Shown one piece after another: positions 7,792-16,210 of a DNA stretch of 64,000 nt (position 1 is its first letter; each line of letters opens with the position of its first letter). The notes under the pieces are model-generated. The model was given only the letters and a program-made list of their open reading frames with translations. It had not been told where the DNA came from and did no database searches. The stretch lies in contig NZ_JAAZWE010000004.1 of the NCBI RefSeq assembly GCF_013185185.1, forward strand, positions 528,232 through 592,231. Direction: 5' to 3'. The DNA comes from Saccharibacillus endophyticus (lineage in GTDB: Bacteria; Bacillota; Bacilli; Paenibacillales; Paenibacillaceae). A program made the translations under genes and the position numbers.

Positions 7792-7881
7792 TGCTTATTC
7801 CTTCTTTCTTCGAACCTTTGTATTCGCCGAAAAACATATTTCTTTATTATACGCTTTCCTTTCCTCCGGCGCCAAACGGAC

Positions 7882-7925
7882 AAAAAAGCGAAAGCGCCGC
7901 TTTATCGGCGCTTTCGCTTGATTTT
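7882..7925. terminator. Rho-independent terminator after SDR gene
   Basis: AAGCGAAAGCGCCG (7886-7899) pairs perfectly with CGGCGCTTTCGCTT (7906-7919), A-run on one side, T-rich on the other. It ends the minus-strand SDR gene. Confidence 0.85.
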
Positions 7926-7978
7926 GCTTTCTTGAGTCCCCCCGGACTTCGCCCGGTCATGCGGGGATCGCGTGCTTG

Positions 7979-8701
7979 TTACCAGGGAATCTCGCCGTTT
8001 TCGTCAAAAAATTTGCCGGACGGTCCGTCCTCGCCGATCACGGCCAATCCCGCTACCGTGCCGGCGGAATGCTCGACGCTTCGCGGACCGCTGTTGTTGT
8101 TCATGTCCGTGGCGGTATAACCCGGATCGACCGCATTGATCTTGATCGGCGTTCCGGCGAATTCTTTGGCGAACATGACCGTCACGGCGTTAAGCGCCGT
8201 TTTGGAACTGTTGTAATCCAGCGGATTGACGCCGTAATGCTCATGCGACGGATCGCTGTGGAAGGTCAGGGAACCGAGACCGCTCGAGACGTTGACGATT
8301 CGGCCGCTCGGCGCTTTTTTCAACAAAGGAAGCATCGCTTGAATGGCCTGGATCGGTCCGAACACGTTGACTTCGTACACCTTGCGGATGTCTTCCATGC
8401 TTTGTTCGCTCGGCACGTTGCCGCCGGCCCCGATGCCCGCGTTGTTGATCAGCACGTCCAGGGAAGGCGTCAGGCCCGCGATCGTTTCGGCCGCCTCCGA
8501 GATCGCGGACGGATCCGCCATATCGATCCGGACGTATTCGGCTTCGATGCCTTCATCCCGCAGCTTGCGAACCGCTTCCCGGCCGTTTTCTTCGCTTCGC
8601 GCTCCCACAAAGACGAAGTATCCCCGTTTGCCCAGCTGCCTGGCCGTTTCGTACCCGATTCCTTTGTTGGCTCCCGTAATGAAAACCGTCTGCTTGCGCA
8701 T
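7979..8701 (-). CDS. Short-chain dehydrogenase/reductase
   Basis: A 240-residue classical SDR. The nucleotide-binding TGANKGIG lies at 9-16, the NNAG motif at about 87-90, the catalytic Ser in IVNVSSGLGS and the YNSSK Tyr/Lys pair about 20 residues later, and PGYTATDMN follows. Arg/Ser residues after beta-2 (GARSEENG) suggest NADP(H). An SDR with this PGYTATDMN ending commonly acts as a carbonyl reductase, but the substrate cannot be read from sequence. Monocistronic. Confidence 0.88.
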   Translation of the reverse strand: MRKQTVFITGANKGIGYETARQLGKRGYFVFVGARSEENGREAVRKLRDEGIEAEYVRIDMADPSAISEAAETIAGLTPSLDVLINNAGIGAGGNVPSEQSMEDIRKVYEVNVFGPIQAIQAMLPLLKKAPSGRIVNVSSGLGSLTFHSDPSHEHYGVNPLDYNSSKTALNAVTVMFAKEFAGTPIKINAVDPGYTATDMNNNSGPRSVEHSAGTVAGLAVIGEDGPSGKFFDENGEIPW

Positions 8702-8787
8702 CCTCGTTCATCTCCCGTTTATCGTATTCGGCGGCCGCTCGTAGGCAGACTGCTACCTGGTATATACCCCAAACCGCGCCGAACTTC

Positions 8788-9237
8788 TTACCAACCGAAA
8801 TCCAGCGTCCCGCCCGTCTCGCACCAAGTCTTGATCGAACTGATCACCATCGGCCAAGCTCCTTTCGCGTTATCTGCGGCAGGATGGTTCTCGCTCCACT
8901 CGTCGTTGACCAGCGTCAGCTTAGTCGTCGTACCCGCCTCTTCCAACTCGAACGTCACCACACTCGTAAGCTCGGCATGCCGCTCGCGGTAAGACGGGCC
9001 CGGATGTTCGAGATAGGCCAACTTTTTCCCGGGCTCATAAGCTTGAATATTTCCGTACACGTGCACCGTCGCATCGCCCTCGCTGCCCGGACCGACATAC
9101 TCGAACGGAGCGCCGACTTCAAACGAAGACTTCAATTGCGATCCGAAAAAGGCAGCCTTCGTCCCTTCCGGCGACACCAGCGCTTCCCAGACTTTCTCCG
9201 GCTTGGCATCGATATAAATCACGTATTCCAGCTTCAT
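8788..9237 (-). CDS. SRPBCC (AHSA1-type) ligand-binding domain protein
   Basis: A 149-residue protein starting MKLEYVIYIDAKPEKVWEAL, the standard beta-1/alpha-1 of the START-like fold, followed by FGSQLKSSFEVGAPFEY and ending with the long C-terminal helix GAWPMVISSIKTWCETGG typical of activator-of-Hsp90 homologue 1-like proteins. Function in bacteria is usually unknown (hydrophobic ligand binding). It is divergent from an AraC regulator (155 bp apart), which often signals regulation by the neighbour. Confidence 0.82.
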   Translation of the reverse strand: MKLEYVIYIDAKPEKVWEALVSPEGTKAAFFGSQLKSSFEVGAPFEYVGPGSEGDATVHVYGNIQAYEPGKKLAYLEHPGPSYRERHAELTSVVTFELEEAGTTTKLTLVNDEWSENHPAADNAKGAWPMVISSIKTWCETGGTLDFGW

Positions 9238-9392
9238 GATTGAACCTCCCTGTAATGGATTCGAATACCGCTTTTCTTGGATGACGCTCTCGCGTTGCCG
9301 CGGCTTCCGTGTTACAATCAGCTTAACTTAAGGAACGTATATTCGCATTGTAAAAACGCGACAGCCACTTGAATAAAAAACGGGAGGACGGC

Positions 9393-10277
9393 ATGGATCA
9401 CTTTCCTGAAAATGAACGGGCAAAAGATTGTGCGGCGACGCGAACCCACGCTCCGCGCTCCCCTTTTTTCGATTCGTCCGAACCCCGCCTCGGCGTGCTC
9501 AATCCCGAGATCGGCAAAGATCATTTTCGCCTGCTTCGTTACGATCCCGCGCCGGAGCTTGCGAACTTCGTCCGCCATTATTGGACCGTCGAGTGGGATC
9601 TGAGCGGGGCGAAGCCGTATCAGCAAGAAGTCGTGCCGAATCCTTGCGTCAATCTCGTCATCGAGCCGGGACGTACCGCTGGTTATATGCCGTCGACCTC
9701 GCGCTTTGCCTATCTGCTTCAAGGAAAAGGCAAAGTGTTCGGCGTCAAGTTCCGGCCCGGCGGCTTTTATCCTTTTTACCGCGAATCGCTGTCGGAATTG
9801 GAGGGACGTCCGCTTCCGGTCGATCGCTTCCTGAACACGACGGCCGAATCGCTGGAACAAGCGCTGCATACGAAGGATAACGCCGCATTATGCGAACTTC
9901 TCGACCGGCTGCTGCTTGATTCTTGTCCGGAAAAGGATGCGGAGACGCAGCTGCTGCATCAGATCACCGCTGCCATTGCCGACGAGCGGGAACTGACGAA
10001 GGTCGACGCGTTATGCGAATCGATCGATATGGAAAAGCGTACGCTTCAGCGGCTGTTCAGCCGACGCATCGGCCTCAGTCCCAAATGGGTCATTCGACTG
10101 CATCGTCTGCAAGAAGCCGCCGAAGCACTGGATCGCGGCGGCGGGCAAGGCACGGTTCCCAAGCTGCTGCATCTGTCGCACGACCTGGGCTACCACGATC
10201 AGGCCCATTTCATCAAAGATTTCAAAGCCGTGATCGGCGTAACGCCGGAAGCTTATGCGTCCGGGGCAAGAGGATAA
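9393..10277 (+). CDS. AraC-family transcriptional regulator
   Basis: A 294-residue regulator. The N-terminal half (about 45-170) has the DUF6597-like sensor layout: YDPAPELANFVRHYWTVEWD, then VVPNPCVNLVIEPG and GVKFRPGGFYPFY. The C-terminal two-helix-turn-helix contains VDALCESIDMEKRTLQRLF and LSHDLGYHDQAHFIKDF. GGGAGG at 9382-9387 sets the ATG at 9393 rather than the in-frame TTG at 9369. The likely target is the divergent SRPBCC gene, by analogy with similar pairs. Confidence 0.87.
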   Translation: MDHFPENERAKDCAATRTHAPRSPFFDSSEPRLGVLNPEIGKDHFRLLRYDPAPELANFVRHYWTVEWDLSGAKPYQQEVVPNPCVNLVIEPGRTAGYMPSTSRFAYLLQGKGKVFGVKFRPGGFYPFYRESLSELEGRPLPVDRFLNTTAESLEQALHTKDNAALCELLDRLLLDSCPEKDAETQLLHQITAAIADERELTKVDALCESIDMEKRTLQRLFSRRIGLSPKWVIRLHRLQEAAEALDRGGGQGTVPKLLHLSHDLGYHDQAHFIKDFKAVIGVTPEAYASGARG

Positions 10278-10301
10278 CGGCCGCGTCTGTCCGAATCGCG
10301 T

Positions 10302-10345
10302 AAAAGACCCGGCTCGTCGCCATTGCGCGAGCCGGGTCTTTTTTT
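10302..10345. terminator. Bidirectional rho-independent terminator
   Basis: AAAGACCCGGCTCG pairs with CGAGCCGGGTCTTT across a short loop, flanked by A- and T-runs. It lies between the convergent AraC and oxidoreductase-fusion genes. Confidence 0.88.
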
Positions 10346-10375
10346 GAGAATTGACGCTTATCTGTCATTCGACGA

Positions 10376-11812
10376 TCAGATCGTCGCGCACGGAAACGCG
10401 GGAACCTGTCGGTTCAGTACTTTGCTCAACGCGCGAATCACCAGCTCATGATCCCGTCCTTCGCGCAACCCGCTTAAGGAAAGCGTCGCCGCCCATTCTC
10501 CGTTCGCGCGAATCGGGAAAGCGCCGCCTGACGGAACGAAGTGCGGCATATTCGCCATCTCCTCGCTCCATTTTCCGTTCAGCTCGTGATCGACGTGCAT
10601 CCAGACGCTGGAATGTCCCGTCGACAGGGCCGCCCTGCGTTTCCCTTCCATGTAACCGATATTGCGCGCGGCTTTGCTGTCCATGACGTATTGGAAAATG
10701 ACCAGCCCGTCGCTCTCCCGGAAGATCGAAACGGCAATCTCGCGGTCATATTCCTTCGCCAATTCCACGATCGTATTTCCCAACTCCAAGGCTTCCTTCG
10801 ATCCGAACGCCTCATATTGCAGAAGCTCCTCCTGCTCGGCCAATACCTCCAGACACTCCGGCGTATAGGTCAGTCCTGCGCGAACCGCATCGAGAATCTC
10901 GGCGCAGCGCAAGGACGCGGATAACGGCATAATATCGCTCTCGGTACGTCCCTGCTGCAAACATTCCGCAAAATGATGCACTTCGCTGTAAAAATCATCG
11001 ATCTCGTACGGAACATTCACCTGCTCGGGCTCTTGTCCGTCCCGGTAAACGGTCATGCTCACCGGACGATGGAGATCCTGAACGACGATTCGCCCGTTCT
11101 CGCCCTGCAGCACGGCAACGCGTTCTTTTTGACGATCGAATGCGCATTCCAATCCGGCCTTTACGTCGCCGGCATGCAGCTTGGCATCGATGTAGTAATC
11201 GACGAAATCCTGCTGATTGGCGGCGACCGTTTCCAATGTAAGGCTGCCGGCGGAAAAATCTTCGATCCAGCTTGCGCAGTATGTACCGACATCCAGCAGC
11301 GAACCGCCGTGGCCGGGCTGCACATGATAGGTGTTCAATCCTTGCGGCATTTCGTTGCACAGGCTGGCATAGATCGAAGTGATTTTGCCGATCTCGCCCG
11401 CATCCACTCTGCGCCGGAGTTCGCGGTAAAGCGGCACGAAGCGCTGCTTCATCGCTTCCATAAACAGCACGCTGCGGCTCCGGGCCGCGTCGGCGATATC
11501 CTGCATCTCTCGGAGATTGAGCGATGCCGGTTTTTCGCACAGAACGGCTTTGCCCGCATGGATGGCTTTAATCGCCCATTCATGATGAAGTTGGTGCGGC
11601 AGCGCCAGATAGATCGCATCAATGTCGGGATCAGCCAATAGCTCGTCGTGCGACAGATAAAGCTTGTCGGCCGGATGCTTGTCGGTAAACGTCTTCAGCT
11701 TGTTCTCGTCGCGCCCGCTAATTGCGTGCAGCGTACTATTCGGCTCATGCCCTACGGCAGCGGCAAAGCGATGAGCAATATTGCCCGCGCCGAGAATTCC
11801 CCATTTGATCAT
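10376..11812 (-). CDS. Gfo/Idh/MocA oxidoreductase fused to a UPF0303/HbpS-like domain
   Basis: A 478-residue two-domain protein. Residues 1-325 form an NAD(P)-dependent Gfo/Idh/MocA dehydrogenase: WGILGAGNIAHRFA Rossmann start, LCEKPASLN with the CEKP lysine, and GGSLLDVGTYCASW. Residues 330-478 match the UPF0303 (YBR137W/HbpS-like) fold with SKAARNIGYMEGKRRAA, PHFVPSGGAFPIR and VIRALSKVLN. Both domains normally occur as separate proteins. The ATG at 11812 overlaps the LysR stop (ATGA) and has GAAGGAG upstream; a GTG nine bases earlier is less likely. Cotranscribed with the LysR gene. Substrate unknown; a sugar or sugar derivative is usual for domain 1. Confidence 0.85.
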   Translation of the reverse strand: MIKWGILGAGNIAHRFAAAVGHEPNSTLHAISGRDENKLKTFTDKHPADKLYLSHDELLADPDIDAIYLALPHQLHHEWAIKAIHAGKAVLCEKPASLNLREMQDIADAARSRSVLFMEAMKQRFVPLYRELRRRVDAGEIGKITSIYASLCNEMPQGLNTYHVQPGHGGSLLDVGTYCASWIEDFSAGSLTLETVAANQQDFVDYYIDAKLHAGDVKAGLECAFDRQKERVAVLQGENGRIVVQDLHRPVSMTVYRDGQEPEQVNVPYEIDDFYSEVHHFAECLQQGRTESDIMPLSASLRCAEILDAVRAGLTYTPECLEVLAEQEELLQYEAFGSKEALELGNTIVELAKEYDREIAVSIFRESDGLVIFQYVMDSKAARNIGYMEGKRRAALSTGHSSVWMHVDHELNGKWSEEMANMPHFVPSGGAFPIRANGEWAATLSLSGLREGRDHELVIRALSKVLNRQVPAFPCATI

Positions 11813-12747
11813 GAAATCCACTCCTTCGCGATGGTTGTCGTCTTGATTGTATCATCTCCGCGCTCCCTCAGCATTTCTCTGGACGCTTCCATGAACGAGG
11901 CAATAACGGGCGAAAGCCATTTGTCTTTATGCCATAACATCTGCGTGCGGACGCGAAGATGAGAGGTGTCCAAAGGCAGAGTCACGAGCTCTCCGCGCAG
12001 CAGTTCGGCCTGCACGACGATCTCCGGCAAAAAAGCGATCCCGATCCCCGAAACGGCGCACTGTTTGATCGCTTCGGCGCTTTGAAACTCCAAATACGTG
12101 ATATCGTCGACGCCTTCTTTTTCGAAAGAACGGTCGAACAGCGTCCGGTACGGGCAGCCTTTTTCGTTCGTCAGGAATACTTCGCCGCGAAAATCGTGCG
12201 GAGACAGCGACGTGCTTGCGGCCAGCGGATGATCGGGAGCGGCAAACAAGCGGAAATGCTCGTCGATCAGCGGCTCTACCGCCAATCCGTTCGAGCGTAC
12301 TTCTTCGTCCAACACGTACACCAGATCCGCCGTTCCTTCGAACAGCGCCTGCTTCAGTTCCCCGTTCGGCACGGAACGGAAGATCAGGCGCACGCCGGAA
12401 TGCAGCGAACGGAATTTGCGAAAAACGGCCGGAAGCCGATACGCGCAGATGACTTCGTTGGCGCTGACCGTCAGCGTACCGTTCAACCCTGCGCCGCCCT
12501 GCAAGTCGCCGCGCGCTTCGTCCAGCTTTTCGAACACGTCCCGGACATGGTTCAAAAAGCGCCTGCCCGCTTCGGTCAGCACCAACTGCTTGCCCAAACG
12601 GTCGAACAACGGGACGCCGAGTTCTTCTTCCAGCGCTTTGATCTGCATCGTGACGTTGGACGGCACATAGTTCAGCGCTTCGGCGGCACGCGTGAAATTC
12701 AAAGTGTAAGCGACCGTGCGAAACGTGTTCAATTGCCGGAGTTCCAT
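11809..12747 (-). CDS. LysR-family transcriptional regulator 1
   Basis: A 312-residue LTTR with N-terminal winged HTH (MELRQLNTFRTVAYTLNFTRAAEALNYV region; recognition helix VPSNVTMQIKALEEELG) and a periplasmic-binding-like effector domain from about 90. It is divergent from the MetX-like hydrolase with a near-perfect inverted repeat between them, and heads a two-gene unit with the oxidoreductase fusion. Like typical LTTRs it probably regulates both itself and the divergent gene. The effector is unknown. Confidence 0.9.
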   Translation of the reverse strand: MELRQLNTFRTVAYTLNFTRAAEALNYVPSNVTMQIKALEEELGVPLFDRLGKQLVLTEAGRRFLNHVRDVFEKLDEARGDLQGGAGLNGTLTVSANEVICAYRLPAVFRKFRSLHSGVRLIFRSVPNGELKQALFEGTADLVYVLDEEVRSNGLAVEPLIDEHFRLFAAPDHPLAASTSLSPHDFRGEVFLTNEKGCPYRTLFDRSFEKEGVDDITYLEFQSAEAIKQCAVSGIGIAFLPEIVVQAELLRGELVTLPLDTSHLRVRTQMLWHKDKWLSPVIASFMEASREMLRERGDDTIKTTTIAKEWIS

Positions 12748-12782
12748 ATCGTTCCGTCTCCTTTTATCTTCATTTTATTTGA

Positions 12783-12834
12783 GTATAGCGTTCAATTACG
12801 TTCACTTTTATTGAACATTCAACGGCTCTATACT
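12783..12834. promoter_or_regulatory. Divergent promoter/operator between LysR 1 and the hydrolase gene
   Basis: GTTCAAT (12790-12796) and ATTGAAC (12810-12816) form an inverted repeat with a 13-bp spacer, in the range of LTTR activation sites. It is framed by two TATACT hexamers: on the minus strand at 12782-12787 (toward lysR) and on the plus strand at 12829-12834 (toward the hydrolase). No canonical -35 boxes are well spaced, consistent with activator dependence. Binding is inferred. Confidence 0.5.
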
Positions 12835-12920
12835 AACACGGGAAGACGCGACGGGCCTACTCGCGGAGATCATGCCGTCCACATGCCCGACCGTTTTATC
12901 ATGAAAGGAGCGATACCTAA

Positions 12921-13928
12921 ATGGACTACGAGATTTTCAATCTGGGCGACGCGAAGCTGCAATCGGGAACGACGCTGCCGGGCGCTTTTCTCGCTTATAA
13001 GACTTACGGACGTTTGAACGAGGAAAAAGATAACGTCATTGTGTATCCGACCGCTTTCGGCGATACGCATGCGCAGAACGAATGGCTGATCGGCAGCGGG
13101 AAGGCGCTTGATCCGGACAAGTATTTCATCATCGTGCCGAATTTGTTGGGAAACGGGCTGTCTTCTTCGCCGAGCAATATGCCCGCGCCGTACGACCGGT
13201 CCCGTTTTCCTCGGGTCAGCGTCTACGACAACGTGGCTTTTCAATACCGGCTGATCCGCGAAAAATTCGGCATCGACCGGATCGCGCTCGTCGTCGGCTG
13301 GTCGCTGGGCGGCATTCAAGCGTTCCAATGGGGAGCCAGCTATCCGGAAACGGTACAGCGAATCGCGCCGTTTGCCGGAATCGCAAAGCCGTGGCCGCAT
13401 ACGTTCGTGGTGCTGGACAGCTTGAAAGCCGCGCTGCTCGCCTCCGTCGGCTTCGATCCCGGCAGAACGGACGACTTGACCTCCTCGGATATGCGCGCCG
13501 TCGGCAAGGTGTACGCGGGGTGGGGACTGTCGCATGCTTTTTACCGGGAAAAGATGTACGGGCAGATGGGCTTTGACTCGTTGGAATCTTTCGTGAGCGG
13601 CGTGTGGGAAAACAGCTTTATGAACATGGACCCGCATAACGTGCTGGCGATGCTGGCGACGGGGCAAAGCGCGGATATCAGCGATAACGGGATGTACGGA
13701 GGAGACTTCGACCTTGCGCTGCGGAGCATCACGGCCCGCGCCTGCCTCATGCCGGGAAGCACGGATTTGTTTTGCCGGGCGGAAGACAATGAATATGAAG
13801 TTGCGCGAATGCCGAATGCCGTTTGCAGCCCGATTGTATCGGATTGGGGGCATTTCGCGGGGCGGGGAATCAATCAGGAGGATAATGCGTTTATCGACGG
13901 GCAGTTGAAGTCTTTATTGGAGTCTTAA
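12921..13928 (+). CDS. Alpha/beta hydrolase related to homoserine O-acetyltransferase (MetX-like)
   Basis: A 335-residue alpha/beta-hydrolase. The N-terminal LPGAFLAYKTYGRLN and IVYPTAFGDTHAQNEWLIG segments and the nucleophile elbow GWSLGG (Ser128) are those of the MetX-like family; SDWGHFAGRG near the C-terminus supplies the catalytic His. True MetX proteins carry GGSMGGMQ at the elbow and work in methionine synthesis; the GWSLGG variant and the genome context (LysR, oxidoreductase) argue for a different acyl-transfer or hydrolase role. AAAGGAG precedes the ATG. Confidence 0.8.
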   Translation: MDYEIFNLGDAKLQSGTTLPGAFLAYKTYGRLNEEKDNVIVYPTAFGDTHAQNEWLIGSGKALDPDKYFIIVPNLLGNGLSSSPSNMPAPYDRSRFPRVSVYDNVAFQYRLIREKFGIDRIALVVGWSLGGIQAFQWGASYPETVQRIAPFAGIAKPWPHTFVVLDSLKAALLASVGFDPGRTDDLTSSDMRAVGKVYAGWGLSHAFYREKMYGQMGFDSLESFVSGVWENSFMNMDPHNVLAMLATGQSADISDNGMYGGDFDLALRSITARACLMPGSTDLFCRAEDNEYEVARMPNAVCSPIVSDWGHFAGRGINQEDNAFIDGQLKSLLES

Positions 13929-13976
13929 GCAGAAAGATGCGCGGCAGATTAAACGCGCATCGGCTAAACATCCATG

Positions 13977-14019
13977 CAAAAACCGCCGTTGAAGGCTTTG
14001 GGCCCGCGGCGGTTTTTCG
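13977..14019. terminator. Rho-independent terminator
   Basis: AAAAACCGCCG pairs with CGGCGGTTTTT around a GC-rich loop, between the convergent hydrolase and GNAT genes. Confidence 0.8.
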
Positions 14020-14044
14020 TGTGCGGTTCGCCGGCCGATTCTTC

Positions 14045-14599
14045 TCAAGACTCTCGGCGGCTCGACCATTCTTTTTTCAGCAGCGCGTACAGGAACGTAT
14101 TCTCGTATTTCGGCGTCCCGTCTTCGTTTGTCGTGAACGAAACGAATTCCTTCATGCAACCTTCTTGGCGCATGCCGAGCTTCTCGCACAGCTTTTGGGA
14201 TCTGAAATTGTTATCCTCGACGTAGGCGTACAATCTTCTCGCTTCTTTTTCCTCGAACAAATGATGCAGCAGCGCTTCCGCGCTTTCTCTCGCCAGCCCT
14301 TTGCCTTCGTAAGCCGCGTTGAAATTCCAGCCGATGCTGAACGTATCCGGTTCTTCTTTCATGCAGAACAGTTCGCCGATCAGCATATTGTCTTCTTTGA
14401 GCGCGACCGCAATCTGGGAGTCGTCTTCGCTTCGCTTGCGGACTTCCGTCAAAGCTTCTTCCGGCGTATTGATCCGGCCGTCCAAAAAGCAGTTTACTCG
14501 GTGAGCAGACATGTAGGCGAGCAGTCCGGGAGCGTCCGACTCGGAGAAATTGCGCAGGATCAAGCGATTCGTTTCGATATTTTTCATGGGCTCGTTCAC
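14045..14599 (-). CDS. GNAT acetyltransferase (RimJ/RimL-like)
   Basis: A 184-residue acetyltransferase of the RimJ/L type: IETNRLILRNFSESDAPGLL opening, FSIGWNFNAAYEGKGLARES acetyl-CoA region, RLYAYVEDNNFRSQKLCEKL, then LGMRQEG. Acceptor unknown. Two starts are possible, GTG at 14599 and ATG at 14587; AGAAGGA sits too close to the first and rather far from the second, so the start is uncertain by four codons. Confidence 0.85.
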   Translation of the reverse strand: MNEPMKNIETNRLILRNFSESDAPGLLAYMSAHRVNCFLDGRINTPEEALTEVRKRSEDDSQIAVALKEDNMLIGELFCMKEEPDTFSIGWNFNAAYEGKGLARESAEALLHHLFEEKEARRLYAYVEDNNFRSQKLCEKLGMRQEGCMKEFVSFTTNEDGTPKYENTFLYALLKKEWSSRRES

Positions 14600-14742
14600 T
14601 TCCTTCTATTAAAAATAATAAGCATGGGTTCAAAAACTGCGGTTTTCGCTTCCCGAAGACTCGGCTTCGTTTAGCGACGTTCGGGCTTTCTGCTTCAAGT
14701 GTAACGGAAGGTTGTGTTTTCGGTATGTTTTTTATCGGGATG

Positions 14743-15108
14743 TCAGATCCAAATATCGTTGGCCGCGGTGCGGTCCGATTCCGTATCGCCGGTATTTAAT
14801 ACCCCTTTCGGCTCCACCAGCATAACTTGGCACTCGCGCTCGGCAAACGGTTTGTGCTCGACGCCTTTCGGCACGACGAACATCTCGCCTTGGGGCAGCT
14901 TGACCTGCCCGTCGCGGAAATCGATGACCATCTCCCCTTGAATCACGACAAATACTTCGTCCGTATCCCGATGAACGTGCCAGGCGAAATGTCCTTCGAT
15001 CTTGACGATCTTGAATTGGTAGTCGTTCATCTCGCCGATCACTCTCGGAGACCAGTGTTCGTGCAGCAAAGAAAACTTTTCGCTCAGGTTAATCGCTCGG
15101 TAATCCAT
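14743..15108 (-). CDS. Cupin-domain protein
   Basis: A 121-residue single-domain cupin. Motif 1 is HFAWHVHRDTDEVFVVIQG, motif 2 is PQGEMFVVPKGVEHKPFA; three His and one Glu form the expected metal site. Its start MDYRAINLSEKFSLL at 15108 follows AAAGGCGGG; the frame is open further upstream but without a start signal. Divergent from LysR 2, which probably controls it. The enzymatic role, if any, is unknown. Confidence 0.87.
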   Translation of the reverse strand: MDYRAINLSEKFSLLHEHWSPRVIGEMNDYQFKIVKIEGHFAWHVHRDTDEVFVVIQGEMVIDFRDGQVKLPQGEMFVVPKGVEHKPFAERECQVMLVEPKGVLNTGDTESDRTAANDIWI

Positions 15109-15237
15109 GTTATCCCGCCTTTTGATGATATTCGATTGCTTGGTTCCCCCAAGTTCACACGTCCTTTTGCATCGCGTAAAATCATAAAAATATAGATTTA
15201 TCATCACTTTTCGAGATGCAAGGAGGTTCGCATAGGC

Positions 15238-16101
15238 TTGGACATCAAATCGTTGGAGATCTTCAAAGCGGTCGCGATCGAGCAAAACATCACCAAAGCG
15301 GCGGAAAAACTGAACTACGTGCAGTCCAACGTGACGGCGCGCATTCAACGTCTGGAAAAAGAATTGGGCGTCGCGCTGCTGTACCGTTCCCATAAAAAAG
15401 TATCGTTGACGCCTGCCGGACGCGAATTTTTGCCTCATGCCAACAAGCTGCTGAACGATTTCGAAGCAGCTTTCGAAGCGATGAACCCCTCTTCGGCGCC
15501 GAGCGGACCGCTGCGGATCGGCGCGATGGAATCAACGGCCTCCACGCACTTGCCGCTTATTTTCGCGCGCTATCATGAACGGTTTCCGCAGGTGGAATTG
15601 AGCATGACGATAGCGCCTACCGTGGATCAGATCGAGGATATCCTCACATACAAAGCGGACGGCGCGTTCGTGGACGGACCTGTTTTGCATCCCGAAATCG
15701 TCGAATACCCGGTGCTGGAAGAATCGCTTGCGTTGATTACGGCTTACTCGACGGACCCTTTCGTTTTGACGTCGATTTTGGAAAAACTGCTGCTTTCTTC
15801 GTTCGAACACTGCATTTATTTGGGACGCTGGCAGCACTGGTTGAAAGACAACGGGCATCAGCCGATGAAGGTGATGGAATACGGCACGTTGGAAGGCGTT
15901 CTGAAATGCGTGGAATACGGACTGGGCGTGACGGTTCTTCCGATGTCCATGATTGAATCGAGGATGCAAGGCCGATTGAACGCTTACCCGCTGGAAGACT
16001 CTTACCGGATCGTGCCCACGGTGTTTATCCGGCGCCGGGACACGTACAGGACGGCCGCGCTTTCGAAGTTTATGGAAGAAGCGGGCATCGTCGTTCCTTG
16101 A
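15238..16101 (+). CDS. LysR-family transcriptional regulator 2
   Basis: A 287-residue LTTR (HTH residues about 4-60 with NITKAAEKLNYVQSNVTARI). The start is TTG at 15238, supported by AAGGAGG at 15220-15226 and the standard MDIKSLEIFKAVA beginning; the poor start codon fits low expression of a regulator. Divergent from the cupin gene with a 129-bp AT-rich spacer. The C-terminal effector domain is complete. Confidence 0.88.
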   Translation: MDIKSLEIFKAVAIEQNITKAAEKLNYVQSNVTARIQRLEKELGVALLYRSHKKVSLTPAGREFLPHANKLLNDFEAAFEAMNPSSAPSGPLRIGAMESTASTHLPLIFARYHERFPQVELSMTIAPTVDQIEDILTYKADGAFVDGPVLHPEIVEYPVLEESLALITAYSTDPFVLTSILEKLLLSSFEHCIYLGRWQHWLKDNGHQPMKVMEYGTLEGVLKCVEYGLGVTVLPMSMIESRMQGRLNAYPLEDSYRIVPTVFIRRRDTYRTAALSKFMEEAGIVVP

Positions 16102-16144
16102 TCGGTTTAGTCGGCAGCTTTCGCTTGTGCCGCTTTTGCATGAA

Positions 16145-16180
16145 AAAAGAACCCGGCGCTTTCGGCCGGGTTCTTTTCGG
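16145..16180. terminator. Rho-independent terminator
   Basis: AAAAGAACCCGGC pairs with GCCGGGTTCTTTT; between the convergent LysR 2 and MMPL genes. Confidence 0.85.
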
Positions 16181-16210
16181 GTATCGGTATTTGTTGCTTT
16201 TATAAACGGA

